Source: Spirosoma arboris
GTDB lineage: Bacteria > Bacteroidota > Bacteroidia > Cytophagales > Spirosomataceae
Direction of reading: 5' to 3'
Assembly (NCBI RefSeq): GCF_009754945.1
Contig: NZ_WPIN01000003.1
Span: forward strand, 124,001-188,000
DNA length: 64,000 nt
In this document: positions 54,451-62,416 of the stretch, one piece after another
Position numbering within the stretch: the first letter of the stretch is position 1
How the letters are laid out: each line of letters begins with the position of its first letter
Notes under the pieces: model-generated
The model's database searches: none
What the model saw: the letters and a program-made list of their open reading frames with translations, nothing else
What the model was told of the DNA's origin: nothing
Position numbers and translations under genes: made by a program

Positions 54451-54522
54451 GTATGACCGGCGGGGTCAAATGCTTATAGCAACTAAGCCTATTCTATAAC
54501 CATCTGACTCATCGGGTCATAC
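54451..54522. repeat. Foldback repeat, family E, copy 2
   Basis: GTATGACC and GGTCATAC frame the element; inside, TTATAGCAACTA and CTATAACCATCTGAC correspond to TTATAGCAATTA and CTATAAACATCTGAC of the copy at 49237. Between convergent genes. Confidence 0.75.
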
Positions 54523-54580
54523 ATAGCGGCAATAACTCTGTTTATTCCGATCAGGCTTATTCCGAAGTCACGTTAGTTTA

Positions 54581-55732
54581 TCAAAGTAGAAAAGGGCGCG
54601 GACTAAAACATAACGCAAAGACAATCAAGGCGATCCATCCCAAAACCTGCCGTTTCAAATCAAGAGGTTCATCTCGTTCGGTTGCCGGATGATAAATACC
54701 TAAAAAACGGCCAAGAACAAACACGAACACTAAAAAACCGGAATACCCTTCTACATCAGGACGTACCCAGGATACGGCTAGTTGCGCAGCTACCACGCTG
54801 AGTGTAACAAGCAATGAAGTCATCCGATTTTCGCTGATGCGCGAAAATGCCAGAAACAAAAAACCGACGTATAAGGCAAAATAACCTAGTACTTTAAAGA
54901 ATGCTTCATCGGTGGGTACCGCAAAATCGGCGGGTTTATAGGAGCCCAATCCCGCATAAAAAGCAAAGATGATAAACAACGCAGGCGCTACCCACTGAAA
55001 TCGTTTGCGCCCAATAAGGCCGTAGAGAATATGACCACCATCTAATTGCCCTATAGGAATCAGGTTGAGCGACGTAAAAAACAAGGCCAGATAGCCCGCC
55101 ATCACAAACGGATAGTGAACCATTTCATAGGGGTGCGGGACACGTGCAGGATCGGCAACGTAGGTTTTGAAGAAGTTGAACAGCAGGTTATCACCCAAAC
55201 CGATGGCGCCACCTTCTGGCAGATTCTGGTAGGCATATTTCCCATATTCGAGCCCCCATTTCGCATATTCGGGATGAATGGTGAAGATAAATTCTGGAGG
55301 TGGCAGATGCGAAAATGCATACCACAATACAATCAGCGCCAGCACAAATCCAGCCAATGGACCAGCAATGCCAATGTCGAAGTATTTCCGACGGCTATTG
55401 ATATAATCTTTGATCCGAATAAAGGCCCCTAACGTGCCAATGCTTTGCCCAATACCCAGCCAGAGCGGAATATAATACGGCAGGGTTACGCGAACCTTGT
55501 TTGCTTTAGCCGTAAAATAGTGTCCAAATTCATGCACCGTCAGAATAGCAAGAAACGGCACCGAAAACTGAAATCCAGCAATAAACTCCGGCCAACCCAA
55601 AGGTTTTGTTACTCCCTCAAACGGGATAAACAGGCTTCCGTACATCCATTCGGCACCAGCCAGTGTAGTGGTAATAAGGGTTACTAAAAAAAGACCTCCG
55701 TGCAGGAGGTAAGTCTTGATGCGTTGATTCAT
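54581..55732 (-). CDS. Site-2 protease family membrane metalloprotease (M50)
   Basis: A 383-residue membrane protein with about eight hydrophobic helices. The zinc motif HEFGHYF (HExxH) is near residue 64 in a membrane helix, and the third ligand is in NLIPIGQLDGGHIL (NxxPxxxLDGG) near residue 225. The EGY/FTSP-like layout without PDZ domain, plus GQSIGTLGAFIRIKDYINSRR, is that of the EGY1/plant chloroplast-type S2P group also common in Cyanobacteria and Bacteroidota. It should cleave membrane-embedded substrates such as anti-sigma factors; none is adjacent. Confidence 0.88.
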   Translation of the reverse strand: MNQRIKTYLLHGGLFLVTLITTTLAGAEWMYGSLFIPFEGVTKPLGWPEFIAGFQFSVPFLAILTVHEFGHYFTAKANKVRVTLPYYIPLWLGIGQSIGTLGAFIRIKDYINSRRKYFDIGIAGPLAGFVLALIVLWYAFSHLPPPEFIFTIHPEYAKWGLEYGKYAYQNLPEGGAIGLGDNLLFNFFKTYVADPARVPHPYEMVHYPFVMAGYLALFFTSLNLIPIGQLDGGHILYGLIGRKRFQWVAPALFIIFAFYAGLGSYKPADFAVPTDEAFFKVLGYFALYVGFLFLAFSRISENRMTSLLVTLSVVAAQLAVSWVRPDVEGYSGFLVFVFVLGRFLGIYHPATERDEPLDLKRQVLGWIALIVFALCFSPRPFLL

Positions 55733-55744
55733 TTATTGAAGCAG

Positions 55745-55830
55745 GATGTAGAATATAGGATACATGATGTATGATATAGGATATACGATTTTTCTAGTTG
55801 CACATACATTCTATATCATACATGATATAC
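55745..55830. repeat. Foldback repeat, family D, copy 2
   Basis: Left part GATACATGATGTATGATATAG (last 20 bases form the unit) and right part CTATATCATACAT with ATGATATAC are inverted copies. Shares TGATGTATGAT with the element at 47385. Between two minus-strand genes. Confidence 0.7.
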
Positions 55831-55836
55831 CTCAAA

Positions 55837-56490
55837 TCAGACATCTTTTAAATAGTCTAGAATTGTCAGGGGCGGCTGTACCTGTACAGCCTGAATACCT
55901 AACGCAGCCGCTCCCTGGATGTTCGCGGCATTATCGTCAAAAAAGGCCGTTTCTTCAGGCACTATCCCAGCTTCGGTCAACACGTGCTGGTAAATTTCGG
56001 GTGATGGCTTCGCTAATCGAACGTCATAAGAATAGAATACACGTTCGAAGAGTTCCTCTAGCGTTGGCTGGTTGAGACTGGTGAGTATGTAGTTTACCCG
56101 CCGAATATGGATGGGGCTGGTATTGCTAAGCAGAAACAGCCGGTAATTCTGTTTGAGTTCTTTAATGCGCTCGATCCGTTCGACGGGTAAATCAAGTAGC
56201 ACGGTATTCCAGGCTGTATCAATCACTTCGTCGGCCCATCGATCCGATGTTTCAGTATCATTTTTCAGCAATCGCCGAACATGGTCGCGGAAAGCAGCGT
56301 CATCAACCAGACCCGTTTCATATTGGTTGATAAGACCGTGTTGTTTCCAGACAGCCCATACTTCGTCTTCGGGCAAATTGGCCAGCATGGCAAAATTCCG
56401 AACGGGTGCCGTCAGATCAATCGGAATGATAACATCGCCGAGGTCGAAAATCAGATTTTTAAGTAGTGAGGTGTTGGTCACAGAATTCAT
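55837..56490 (-). CDS. HAD family hydrolase (phosphatase-like)
   Basis: A 217-residue HAD superfamily IA protein. Motif I is LIFDLGDVIIPIDLT with the Asp nucleophile (DxG variant: second Asp replaced, D-L-G-D), motif II is LFLLSNTSPIHI, motif III the Lys in LAKPSPEIYQHVL, and motif IV FFDDNAANIQGA. The DLGGV-like form of motif I is typical of the YihX/glucose-1-phosphatase and epoxide-hydrolase N-terminal group. The substrate is unknown. Confidence 0.82.
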   Translation of the reverse strand: MNSVTNTSLLKNLIFDLGDVIIPIDLTAPVRNFAMLANLPEDEVWAVWKQHGLINQYETGLVDDAAFRDHVRRLLKNDTETSDRWADEVIDTAWNTVLLDLPVERIERIKELKQNYRLFLLSNTSPIHIRRVNYILTSLNQPTLEELFERVFYSYDVRLAKPSPEIYQHVLTEAGIVPEETAFFDDNAANIQGAAALGIQAVQVQPPLTILDYLKDV

Positions 56491-56817
56491 TCGCAGTTTT
56501 CGGTCTGAAAAATAAATAAACCGACTGCCAAAGATAAGGCTAGATTGGCAGACAAACCGCGAAGATTAGCAGGAAGGCTCAGGGATAAACTATTTTTTAA
56601 TCACAAAGAACACGATCTTTTCATACGTTTCATCATGTAAAAGCCGTTAGGAATCCCGATTTCGACTGAAGCTGACTTGATTTTTTGTCCTTCTGACGGC
56701 AGGACAAAAAATAACTACGAAACAACTTTTTTACTGCGAAATTACCTCGAATATTTAGGAACAGATCACAGCATTTCACGTCACAAAACCCAACATACTA
56801 TCGGTTATTATAAGATC
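56491..56817. other. Intergenic region with a short hairpin
   Basis: No gene that I can support. ATTTTTTGTCC (56680-56690) and GGACAAAAAAT (56702-56712) form a perfect 11-base stem with an 11-base loop, about 105 bases before the DUF1801 start. It could be a terminator or leader structure. Confidence 0.45.
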
Positions 56818-57237
56818 ATGGCAAAGAACAAAACAACTGAAAATGAGTCTAGTGTACTGGATTATTTGACTACGATTCCTGACGAGAAAAAGCGCAAAGA
56901 CTGCTCGGAAATTATTGAATTTATACAAACCCAGACAGGTTTCGTTCCTAAAATGTGGGGTACAGGAATAGTTGGCTTCGGAAGCTACCATTACAAATAC
57001 GAAAGTGGCCGCGAAGGGGATGCTCCTCTTGTAGGCCTTGCGGCAAGAGCCAATGCCATTACGCTATACATTGCTTTTGAAAGCGAGCAAAAACAGGCAC
57101 TCTTACAAAACTTCGGAAAGCATAAGACCGGGAAAGGCTGCATTTACATACAAAAACTGGAAGATATTGATACGGAAGTATTGAATAAACTGGTGACCAA
57201 TGCTATTGATTATAGAAAACGACAATATCAATCCTAA
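56818..57237 (+). CDS. DUF1801 domain protein (YdhG-like)
   Basis: A 139-residue protein; start 56818 (MAKNKTTEN) gives the family length, while the frame upstream is long but unlike anything known. DUF1801 landmarks: VLDYLTTIPDEKKRKDCSEI, then MWGTGIVGFGSYHYKY, ITLYIAFE and GKHKTGKGCIYIQKLEDID. The fold is a small alpha-beta domain also found in stress-related YdhG proteins; function unknown. Its stop overlaps that of the convergent acid-sugar kinase by four bases. Confidence 0.85.
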   Translation: MAKNKTTENESSVLDYLTTIPDEKKRKDCSEIIEFIQTQTGFVPKMWGTGIVGFGSYHYKYESGREGDAPLVGLAARANAITLYIAFESEQKQALLQNFGKHKTGKGCIYIQKLEDIDTEVLNKLVTNAIDYRKRQYQS

Positions 57238-58637
57238 ACATCCAGTTTTCGACATACCTCCGCCAGTGCAGTTTCATCACCCACGTTGCCGGGAAAAACA
57301 ACGTAACTAATTCCAGGAAATTTACTGTTCGCATCCATCTGCCAAACAGGAACGCCAGGTATCACAGGACCAAGCACGAACGCTTTTTCGGCAGAAAGAC
57401 CTTTGGAAGCCAGATCACTGGAGGTAATCCCACCTTTGGCTACAATGAATTTGGGACGTACCGTAAGCCCTTTCATGATATTGACCAGAAAATCAGATAT
57501 AACTGCGTTTATGGCCAGGCTACTTTCTGAATCTGAACCCACCTCCTGCCTACGACTCGTGTAGATTACTACATTAGTACCAGAAGCAAGCCATTCATCG
57601 GTTTGTCGGCTAATGGTTAAGGCCTGTATCACTGGTTCAGTTGAGTTCAGAATTTCCCCCACATTCACCTCAATCGCCTTGTGCGTTCCTTTTTCCAGAA
57701 GCCAGCTAAGCTGACTGGTCGTTTTAGGAACATGGGAGCCAACAACCACTAGTGATCCATTCGCCGAAATCGTTTCTTCTTTTTGCGGAGTGAAAATTTT
57801 GCCGGACTCCATTCCCGCACGGATCGGAACCAGCGTTGCCGAACTGCGATACAAAAACTGTTTTCCTGATTTTTCAGCTAGTATCAACCCCATCACAACT
57901 ACTTCCAGATCCCGATAACTGGCAGCGTTGACAATACAAACTCTCCCTTTTTCACAAGCTTTCAATTTCTCACCTACTACCTGAGGACCACCTAGTCGTA
58001 TATCGTCAAGCGATAGAGTGTTCACATCGGACGCCTTCACCCGCCCCTTTGTCTTTTCTTCTACCCATAAATTCAGATTGGCGTGCTGATAACCGAACAC
58101 CACATCCCTGGCAAAAGGCGTATCTGAAACCGGCACTAGCCTGTGATTTTCAACCAGATAATGAACATCATCAATCGAAAAACGGCCTCCTTCAATAAAG
58201 GCAGGCACTAAAACAATGATAGCATCTGTCATCCCCATCGTCTCGACAAGGGCATCCACTTCAGCCGGGAAGTGTCCTCTTAAGGTGGAATCACTTCGGC
58301 TAATTACGACAATCTCCCTGCCGCTCTCGTTGACCGCTTTCGTTAAGTTAGTTCCAATTTCCTGCGCAAGCGCAACGGCTTCCTGTTCGGGCAGGCTTCG
58401 CGAATTGGTGAGAATAAACAAAATCGACGGTTTCTTTTTCAGTTCGTCCGTAATCAGCGCCACACGCCATGACGTAAGCACCGTTACCGAAGACGAGGTT
58501 TGTGTTCCGGTAGGGTCATCATCGAGTACCACAATGGTTTTCCCGCTATTGATAAATTCATCGCGAATAGAAGCCAGTAGTTCCTCTTTATAATCAGGAG
58601 GCAGTTGCCTCATTCGTTGCGCTACATTCTCGTACAT
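57234..58637 (-). CDS. Four-carbon acid sugar kinase (DUF1537 family, OtnK/DtnK-like)
   Basis: A 467-residue kinase of the DUF1537 family, shown to phosphorylate D-threonate, L-erythronate-derived 3-oxo-tetronate and related acid sugars. The N-terminal domain starts with the family signature VVLDDDPTGTQTSSSVTVLT near residue 37, then SRSDSTLRGHFPAEVDAL near 115 for substrate binding. The C-terminal ATP domain has VAKGGITSSDLASKGL near 400 and VFPGNVGDETAL near the end. It diverges from the DenD-like gene and is close to a GntP permease, in keeping with uptake and breakdown of a C4 acid sugar. Confidence 0.9.
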   Translation of the reverse strand: MYENVAQRMRQLPPDYKEELLASIRDEFINSGKTIVVLDDDPTGTQTSSSVTVLTSWRVALITDELKKKPSILFILTNSRSLPEQEAVALAQEIGTNLTKAVNESGREIVVISRSDSTLRGHFPAEVDALVETMGMTDAIIVLVPAFIEGGRFSIDDVHYLVENHRLVPVSDTPFARDVVFGYQHANLNLWVEEKTKGRVKASDVNTLSLDDIRLGGPQVVGEKLKACEKGRVCIVNAASYRDLEVVVMGLILAEKSGKQFLYRSSATLVPIRAGMESGKIFTPQKEETISANGSLVVVGSHVPKTTSQLSWLLEKGTHKAIEVNVGEILNSTEPVIQALTISRQTDEWLASGTNVVIYTSRRQEVGSDSESSLAINAVISDFLVNIMKGLTVRPKFIVAKGGITSSDLASKGLSAEKAFVLGPVIPGVPVWQMDANSKFPGISYVVFPGNVGDETALAEVCRKLDV

Positions 58638-58684
58638 GCAAGTCTAAACGATCTTTTAAGTTGAACTGAGTAAAAAAACGCGAA

Positions 58685-58740
58685 TTGGTTCTATTGATCG
58701 TAACGTGAGTGGTCGGCCGCGTTACGATCAATAGAACCAA
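58685..58740. repeat. Perfect 21-base inverted repeat in a divergent promoter region
   Basis: Arms 58685-58705 (starting TTGGTTCTATTGATCG) and 58720-58740 are exact reverse complements, 14-base loop, 48 bases before the kinase start and 45 before the dehydrogenase start. Confidence 0.7.
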
Positions 58741-58784
58741 GAGAACTTAAATCATCTGACCTACTTACTTCGGATTTTACGTCT

Positions 58785-59732
58785 ATGCAGATAATTATAA
58801 CGGGTGGAGCGGGCTTCCTGGGCCAGCGACTGGCGAAATCGCTCCTATCGAGTTCGTTGATTTTTGACGAATTACTGTTAGTCGACATCGTGATGCCTAC
58901 TCATACGGGAAACGACGACCGGGTCAGTTGCCAACAAATCGATCTTTCAGAAGAGGGTGCGGCAGTGAACATCATCACTGCCAAAACGGGCATTGTGTTC
59001 CACCTCGCAGCTATAGTAAGTAGTCATGCAGAAAAAGACTTTGATCTGGGCTGGAAGGTGAACCTCGATAGTACCCGGCATTTGCTGGAAGCCTGTCGTC
59101 ATCAGCATCCGGGCATCCGCTTTGTGTTTGCCAGTTCTCTTGCGGTATATGGTGGTGAGCTGCCTGCAATCGTCAATGATATGACAGTCGTTACACCTCG
59201 TTCGTCGTACGGAACTCAGAAAGCCATGAGCGAATTGCTGGTCAATGATTATACCCGAAAAAGCTTTGTGGATGGCCGGGTATTGCGCTTACCTACCATC
59301 TGCGTTCGGCCGGGGCGACCAAATCTGGCTGCTTCCTCTTTTGTGAGCAGTATTATTCGTGAGCCAATTAACGGTGAAGAAGCTATCTGCCCCGTCTCGC
59401 CGGAGCTTGCCTTATGGCTCTCAAGCCCGGATACGATCATCCAGAATATCATCAAAGGAGCGGAACTAACGGCTACTGCTTTTGGCGGATGGCGTACCGT
59501 AAACCTGCCCGGAATTAGTGTAACTGTGCAACAAATGCTTGACTCTCTTGAACGACTCACCGACAAAGAAACGCTTGCCAGAATACAATTCAGGCCCGAT
59601 CCAGCTATTAATGCTATTGTAAGCAGTTGGCCGGGGTTACTCGATAACACAAGAGCGCTCCAGCTTGGATTCGAGGTAGACAGCCATTTTGACCAGTTTA
59701 TTACTCAGTTTATAGCGCACAACAAGGCGTAG
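58785..59732 (+). CDS. denD: D-erythronate dehydrogenase-like NAD-dependent SDR (DenD family)
   Basis: A 315-residue extended short-chain dehydrogenase. The NAD fold is IITGGAGFLGQRL (GxxGxxG), the catalytic site SSYGTQKAMSELL (Yx3K) near residue 145. The sequence follows DenD closely: HLAAIVSSHAEKDFDLGWKVNLD, then FASSLAVYGGELP, LRLPTICVRPGRPN and REPINGEEAICPVSP. DenD oxidises D-erythronate to 2-oxo-tetronate, the step before isomerisation and OtnK phosphorylation. Beside the DUF1537 kinase this supports an erythronate-type route. Product specificity is inferred. Confidence 0.85.
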   Translation: MQIIITGGAGFLGQRLAKSLLSSSLIFDELLLVDIVMPTHTGNDDRVSCQQIDLSEEGAAVNIITAKTGIVFHLAAIVSSHAEKDFDLGWKVNLDSTRHLLEACRHQHPGIRFVFASSLAVYGGELPAIVNDMTVVTPRSSYGTQKAMSELLVNDYTRKSFVDGRVLRLPTICVRPGRPNLAASSFVSSIIREPINGEEAICPVSPELALWLSSPDTIIQNIIKGAELTATAFGGWRTVNLPGISVTVQQMLDSLERLTDKETLARIQFRPDPAINAIVSSWPGLLDNTRALQLGFEVDSHFDQFITQFIAHNKA

Positions 59733-59744
59733 CTTTGACCGCAC

Positions 59745-60752
59745 CTAGTTAACCCGATCTGCCAGGACTGAACTGCTTCGGGCAGATGCCTGGTGCAGGA
59801 AAAATAACTTCATGTCGGCCTGAAGGAGTAAATCTGGCTCAGGGGTAACCAGAAAACCAGAAGCCGTTCGAATGGCAACGATCAGCCCTTCGGCGAGTTG
59901 ATCATCAATGAGTTGTTGCAACGGAAGTCCCCGATAATCTTTTGCGAGTTTATTGATCTCTTTAACGTCCATAATGGAGCCATTTTCGGCGTTTCCCGTC
60001 AGGTAATCCAGAAACTCCATAATGTCGGGTCGACTCACGATACTAGCCATGTGCGCACCGCCAATCTTGTCGGGCATAACAACGTTGTTGGCCCCCGCTT
60101 TACGAAGTTTACTCTGGGACGAGTAATGGGAAGCGCGGCTAATAATGGTCAGTTTGTCATTCAGGCTCCGGGCGCTGAGAACAATAAACACATTATCGGC
60201 GTCGGTAGGCAGGGCGGTCAGTAAGGCTTTTGCCCGTTTAATACCTGCTTTCAGTAAGGTTTCATCTTCGGTGGCACTGCCAATGACATAGAGAAGCGAT
60301 GCATCTTTCGACTCGTATGAGCGTATACGTTCTTCATTTTGCTCGATGACGATAAAGGGGACTTTGTGCTGCCGTAGCGTGATCGCTGCTTCCTGACCGC
60401 TACGTCCAAGACCACACAGAATCACATGATTAGCGAGTGTGTCTATTTGATTGGCCATTTTCCGTTGTTTAAAATAGTGGGAGAGTTCGCCACTGGCTAT
60501 GTATTGGGTAATCAGCGCCAGCGCATAAGCAAATGTTGTGAAACTGGAAACCAGCAAAAAAACAGTAAAAAGACGCCCTGTTGGCGACAGGGGACGTACT
60601 TCGGTATAGCCCGCTGTAGTGATAGAAATAACGGTCATGTACAGCGCATCAATAAAATTGTAGTGCTCGATGTACATGTAACCGGAAATTCCTACCAGCG
60701 AAATACCGAGTATAACTAGTAAAGGGGAAAGTAATGAGAATGGTTGCTTCAA
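59745..60752 (-). CDS. Potassium channel protein with RCK (TrkA-N) domain
   Basis: A 335-residue channel subunit: two membrane helices (residues 5-28 and about 60-85) around a pore loop, then a TrkA-N/RCK NAD-binding domain (NHVILCGLGRSGQEAA near residue 108) and a TrkA-C-like end. The selectivity filter reads T46-A-G-Y-T50 instead of TVGYG, so K+ selectivity cannot be taken for granted. The gene lies 12 bases beyond the convergent denD stop, within the acid-sugar cluster, apparently by chance. Confidence 0.85.
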   Translation of the reverse strand: MKQPFSLLSPLLVILGISLVGISGYMYIEHYNFIDALYMTVISITTAGYTEVRPLSPTGRLFTVFLLVSSFTTFAYALALITQYIASGELSHYFKQRKMANQIDTLANHVILCGLGRSGQEAAITLRQHKVPFIVIEQNEERIRSYESKDASLLYVIGSATEDETLLKAGIKRAKALLTALPTDADNVFIVLSARSLNDKLTIISRASHYSSQSKLRKAGANNVVMPDKIGGAHMASIVSRPDIMEFLDYLTGNAENGSIMDVKEINKLAKDYRGLPLQQLIDDQLAEGLIVAIRTASGFLVTPEPDLLLQADMKLFFLHQASARSSSVLADRVN

Positions 60753-60889
60753 TATTGATAACAGGCTTATCTATACTATATAATTTCAAATTTATCCAAA
60801 TTACAACAATATCACCTCGACAAAATTCTTTATCTCAAAATTTCGTTCTGATTTGATTAAAAATCTTAATTCCTAAAGGATCAGCTAAA

Positions 60890-60928
60890 AAAAGTCGTGC
60901 CACGTTTTGGAAACGTGGCACGACTTTT
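60890..60928 (-). terminator. Rho-independent terminator of the GntP gene
   Basis: Perfect 18-base arms (AAAAGTCGTGCCACGTTT and its complement) around TGG, 50 bases past the stop at 60978. Confidence 0.88.
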
Positions 60929-60977
60929 CATTCAATAGCTTTATTATGTAGGTAATCTCTTTGAGAATTGCGGATAC

Positions 60978-62294
60978 TTATACCACCAGATTCAACAGCA
61001 ACACACCAACCAGTCCAACAATCGACACAATGGTTTCCATCAATGACCATGTTCGAATAGTTTGCCCGATTGTCAGGTTGAAATATTCTTTAAAAAGCCA
61101 GAAGCCACCGTCGTTGATATGTGAGAACATCAGGCTCCCGGAGCCGATGGCCAACACCATCAATTCGGGTTTTATGGCCTGCGATTGCAATAAGGGCAGC
61201 ACAATGCCTACCGTTGTCAACCCGGCAACCGTTGCCGAACCTACGCATACACGAATAAAGGCGGCAATTCCCCAGCCTAGTAATAAAGGCGGAATAGCTG
61301 CATCGGCTAGTAAGCTACCAATGTATTTACTCGTTCCGCTGTCACCGAAAACCTGCTTCAATGCGCCAGCGCCAGCAATCACCAAAAGTATTGGGGCAAT
61401 AGCTTTAACCGCTTCTTCCATGTCTTTGGTAATGGCTTTCATGGCTTGCCCCTGCCGGATACCCAATGCATACATAGCCACCAGCACCGACAATAACATG
61501 CCTATATACGGCTCGGCCAGCAACGTAACAATGGTTTTCAGGAACGACTCACCAGGCATCGCATTTTTCAGTGGGCCGAAGGTCGTTAATAGCAATACAG
61601 GCAGCAGGGCTACAAAAAAGCTGATTCCTGCACCAGGCAAATTTTGAGTGGCTACTTCTCGATTATTGAACAGCTCCCGGTTGGGTGATGCTTTGATATT
61701 AAGCAACGTTTTACCAAACAAAGGCCCAGCGATAATGATAGCCGGGATGGCTACAATAATTCCGTAAATGAGCGTCTGACCAATGTTGGCATGGAGTTGG
61801 CCAGCCACTGCCGATGGGGATGGATGGGGAGGCAGATAACCGTGGGCTACGGATAAGGCAGACAACATCGGAACCGCCACCGACATTAACGGCAATCGGG
61901 AGGAAGCCGCAATGGTAAAAATCAGCGGAACAACGATAATGAACCCCGCATTGTAGAACAGGGGAATCCCAATCACAAAGCCCGCCAAAGCCAGGCCCCA
62001 ACGAATATTCTTAATACCGAACCAACCAATCAGGACATCGGTAATTCGCCGGGCGGCTCCGCTTTCGGCGACTAAGCGACCCAGCATGGCCCCGAAACCA
62101 ATAATCAGCACCAGTTCGCCGAGGGTTCCGCCAATACCCGTCTGAATCGACTTACCTACGGCTACCACATCCATACCCGACGCTAAGCCAATGCCGAGCG
62201 ACACAATAACAAACGAGATGAAGGTATCTAAACGAACAAAGGCAACTAAAAAAACAAGCGTCAGAATGCCAACTAAGGTAAGTATAAGGGGCAT
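60978..62294 (-). CDS. GntP family gluconate/acid-sugar permease
   Basis: A 438-residue membrane protein with 11-13 hydrophobic helices, of the GntP/gluconate:H+ symporter family. Typical are ELVLIIGFGAMLGRLVAESGAA near residue 60, GIPLFYNAGFIIVVPLIF, MLSALSVAHGYLPPHPSPSAVA (the HGxLPPHPG motif), FGDSGTSKYIGSLL and the late ATVAGLTTVGIVLPLL. The family takes up gluconate, fructuronate or other sugar acids. With DenD, the DUF1537 kinase and the aldolase fragment, C4 acid sugars are a likely cargo. Confidence 0.93.
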   Translation of the reverse strand: MPLILTLVGILTLVFLVAFVRLDTFISFVIVSLGIGLASGMDVVAVGKSIQTGIGGTLGELVLIIGFGAMLGRLVAESGAARRITDVLIGWFGIKNIRWGLALAGFVIGIPLFYNAGFIIVVPLIFTIAASSRLPLMSVAVPMLSALSVAHGYLPPHPSPSAVAGQLHANIGQTLIYGIIVAIPAIIIAGPLFGKTLLNIKASPNRELFNNREVATQNLPGAGISFFVALLPVLLLTTFGPLKNAMPGESFLKTIVTLLAEPYIGMLLSVLVAMYALGIRQGQAMKAITKDMEEAVKAIAPILLVIAGAGALKQVFGDSGTSKYIGSLLADAAIPPLLLGWGIAAFIRVCVGSATVAGLTTVGIVLPLLQSQAIKPELMVLAIGSGSLMFSHINDGGFWLFKEYFNLTIGQTIRTWSLMETIVSIVGLVGVLLLNLVV

Positions 62295-62319
62295 AAGGTA
62301 CGGGGGTGGGTTAAACTTT

Positions 62320-62410
62320 AAACACAGAGTAAACGGAGGTAAACACGGAGTAAACAGAGAAATTCATCTCCGTGGCCTCCGTATTAACCTCCGTTTTTCT
62401 CCGTGTTTGA
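62320..62410. repeat. Foldback repeat, family B, copy 2
   Basis: Left: AACACAGAGTAAACGGAGG and AACACGGAGTAAACAGAG; right: complementary CTCCGTGGCCTCCGTATTAA and CCTCCGTTTTTCTCCGTG. Same wording as 23841-23927. Fills the gap between mcrC and gntP. Confidence 0.8.
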
Positions 62411-62416
62411 TTCCAG

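Noticed and set aside
60961..61647. A 228-codon plus-strand open frame
   Set aside because: Antisense to gntP; Ser/Pro/Thr-rich composition is what the complement of membrane codons gives.
478..62410. Intergenic repeats considered as a CRISPR array or as transposons
   Set aside because: Repeats are dispersed foldbacks of several sequences, not evenly spaced identical units, and no cas or transposase gene is present.
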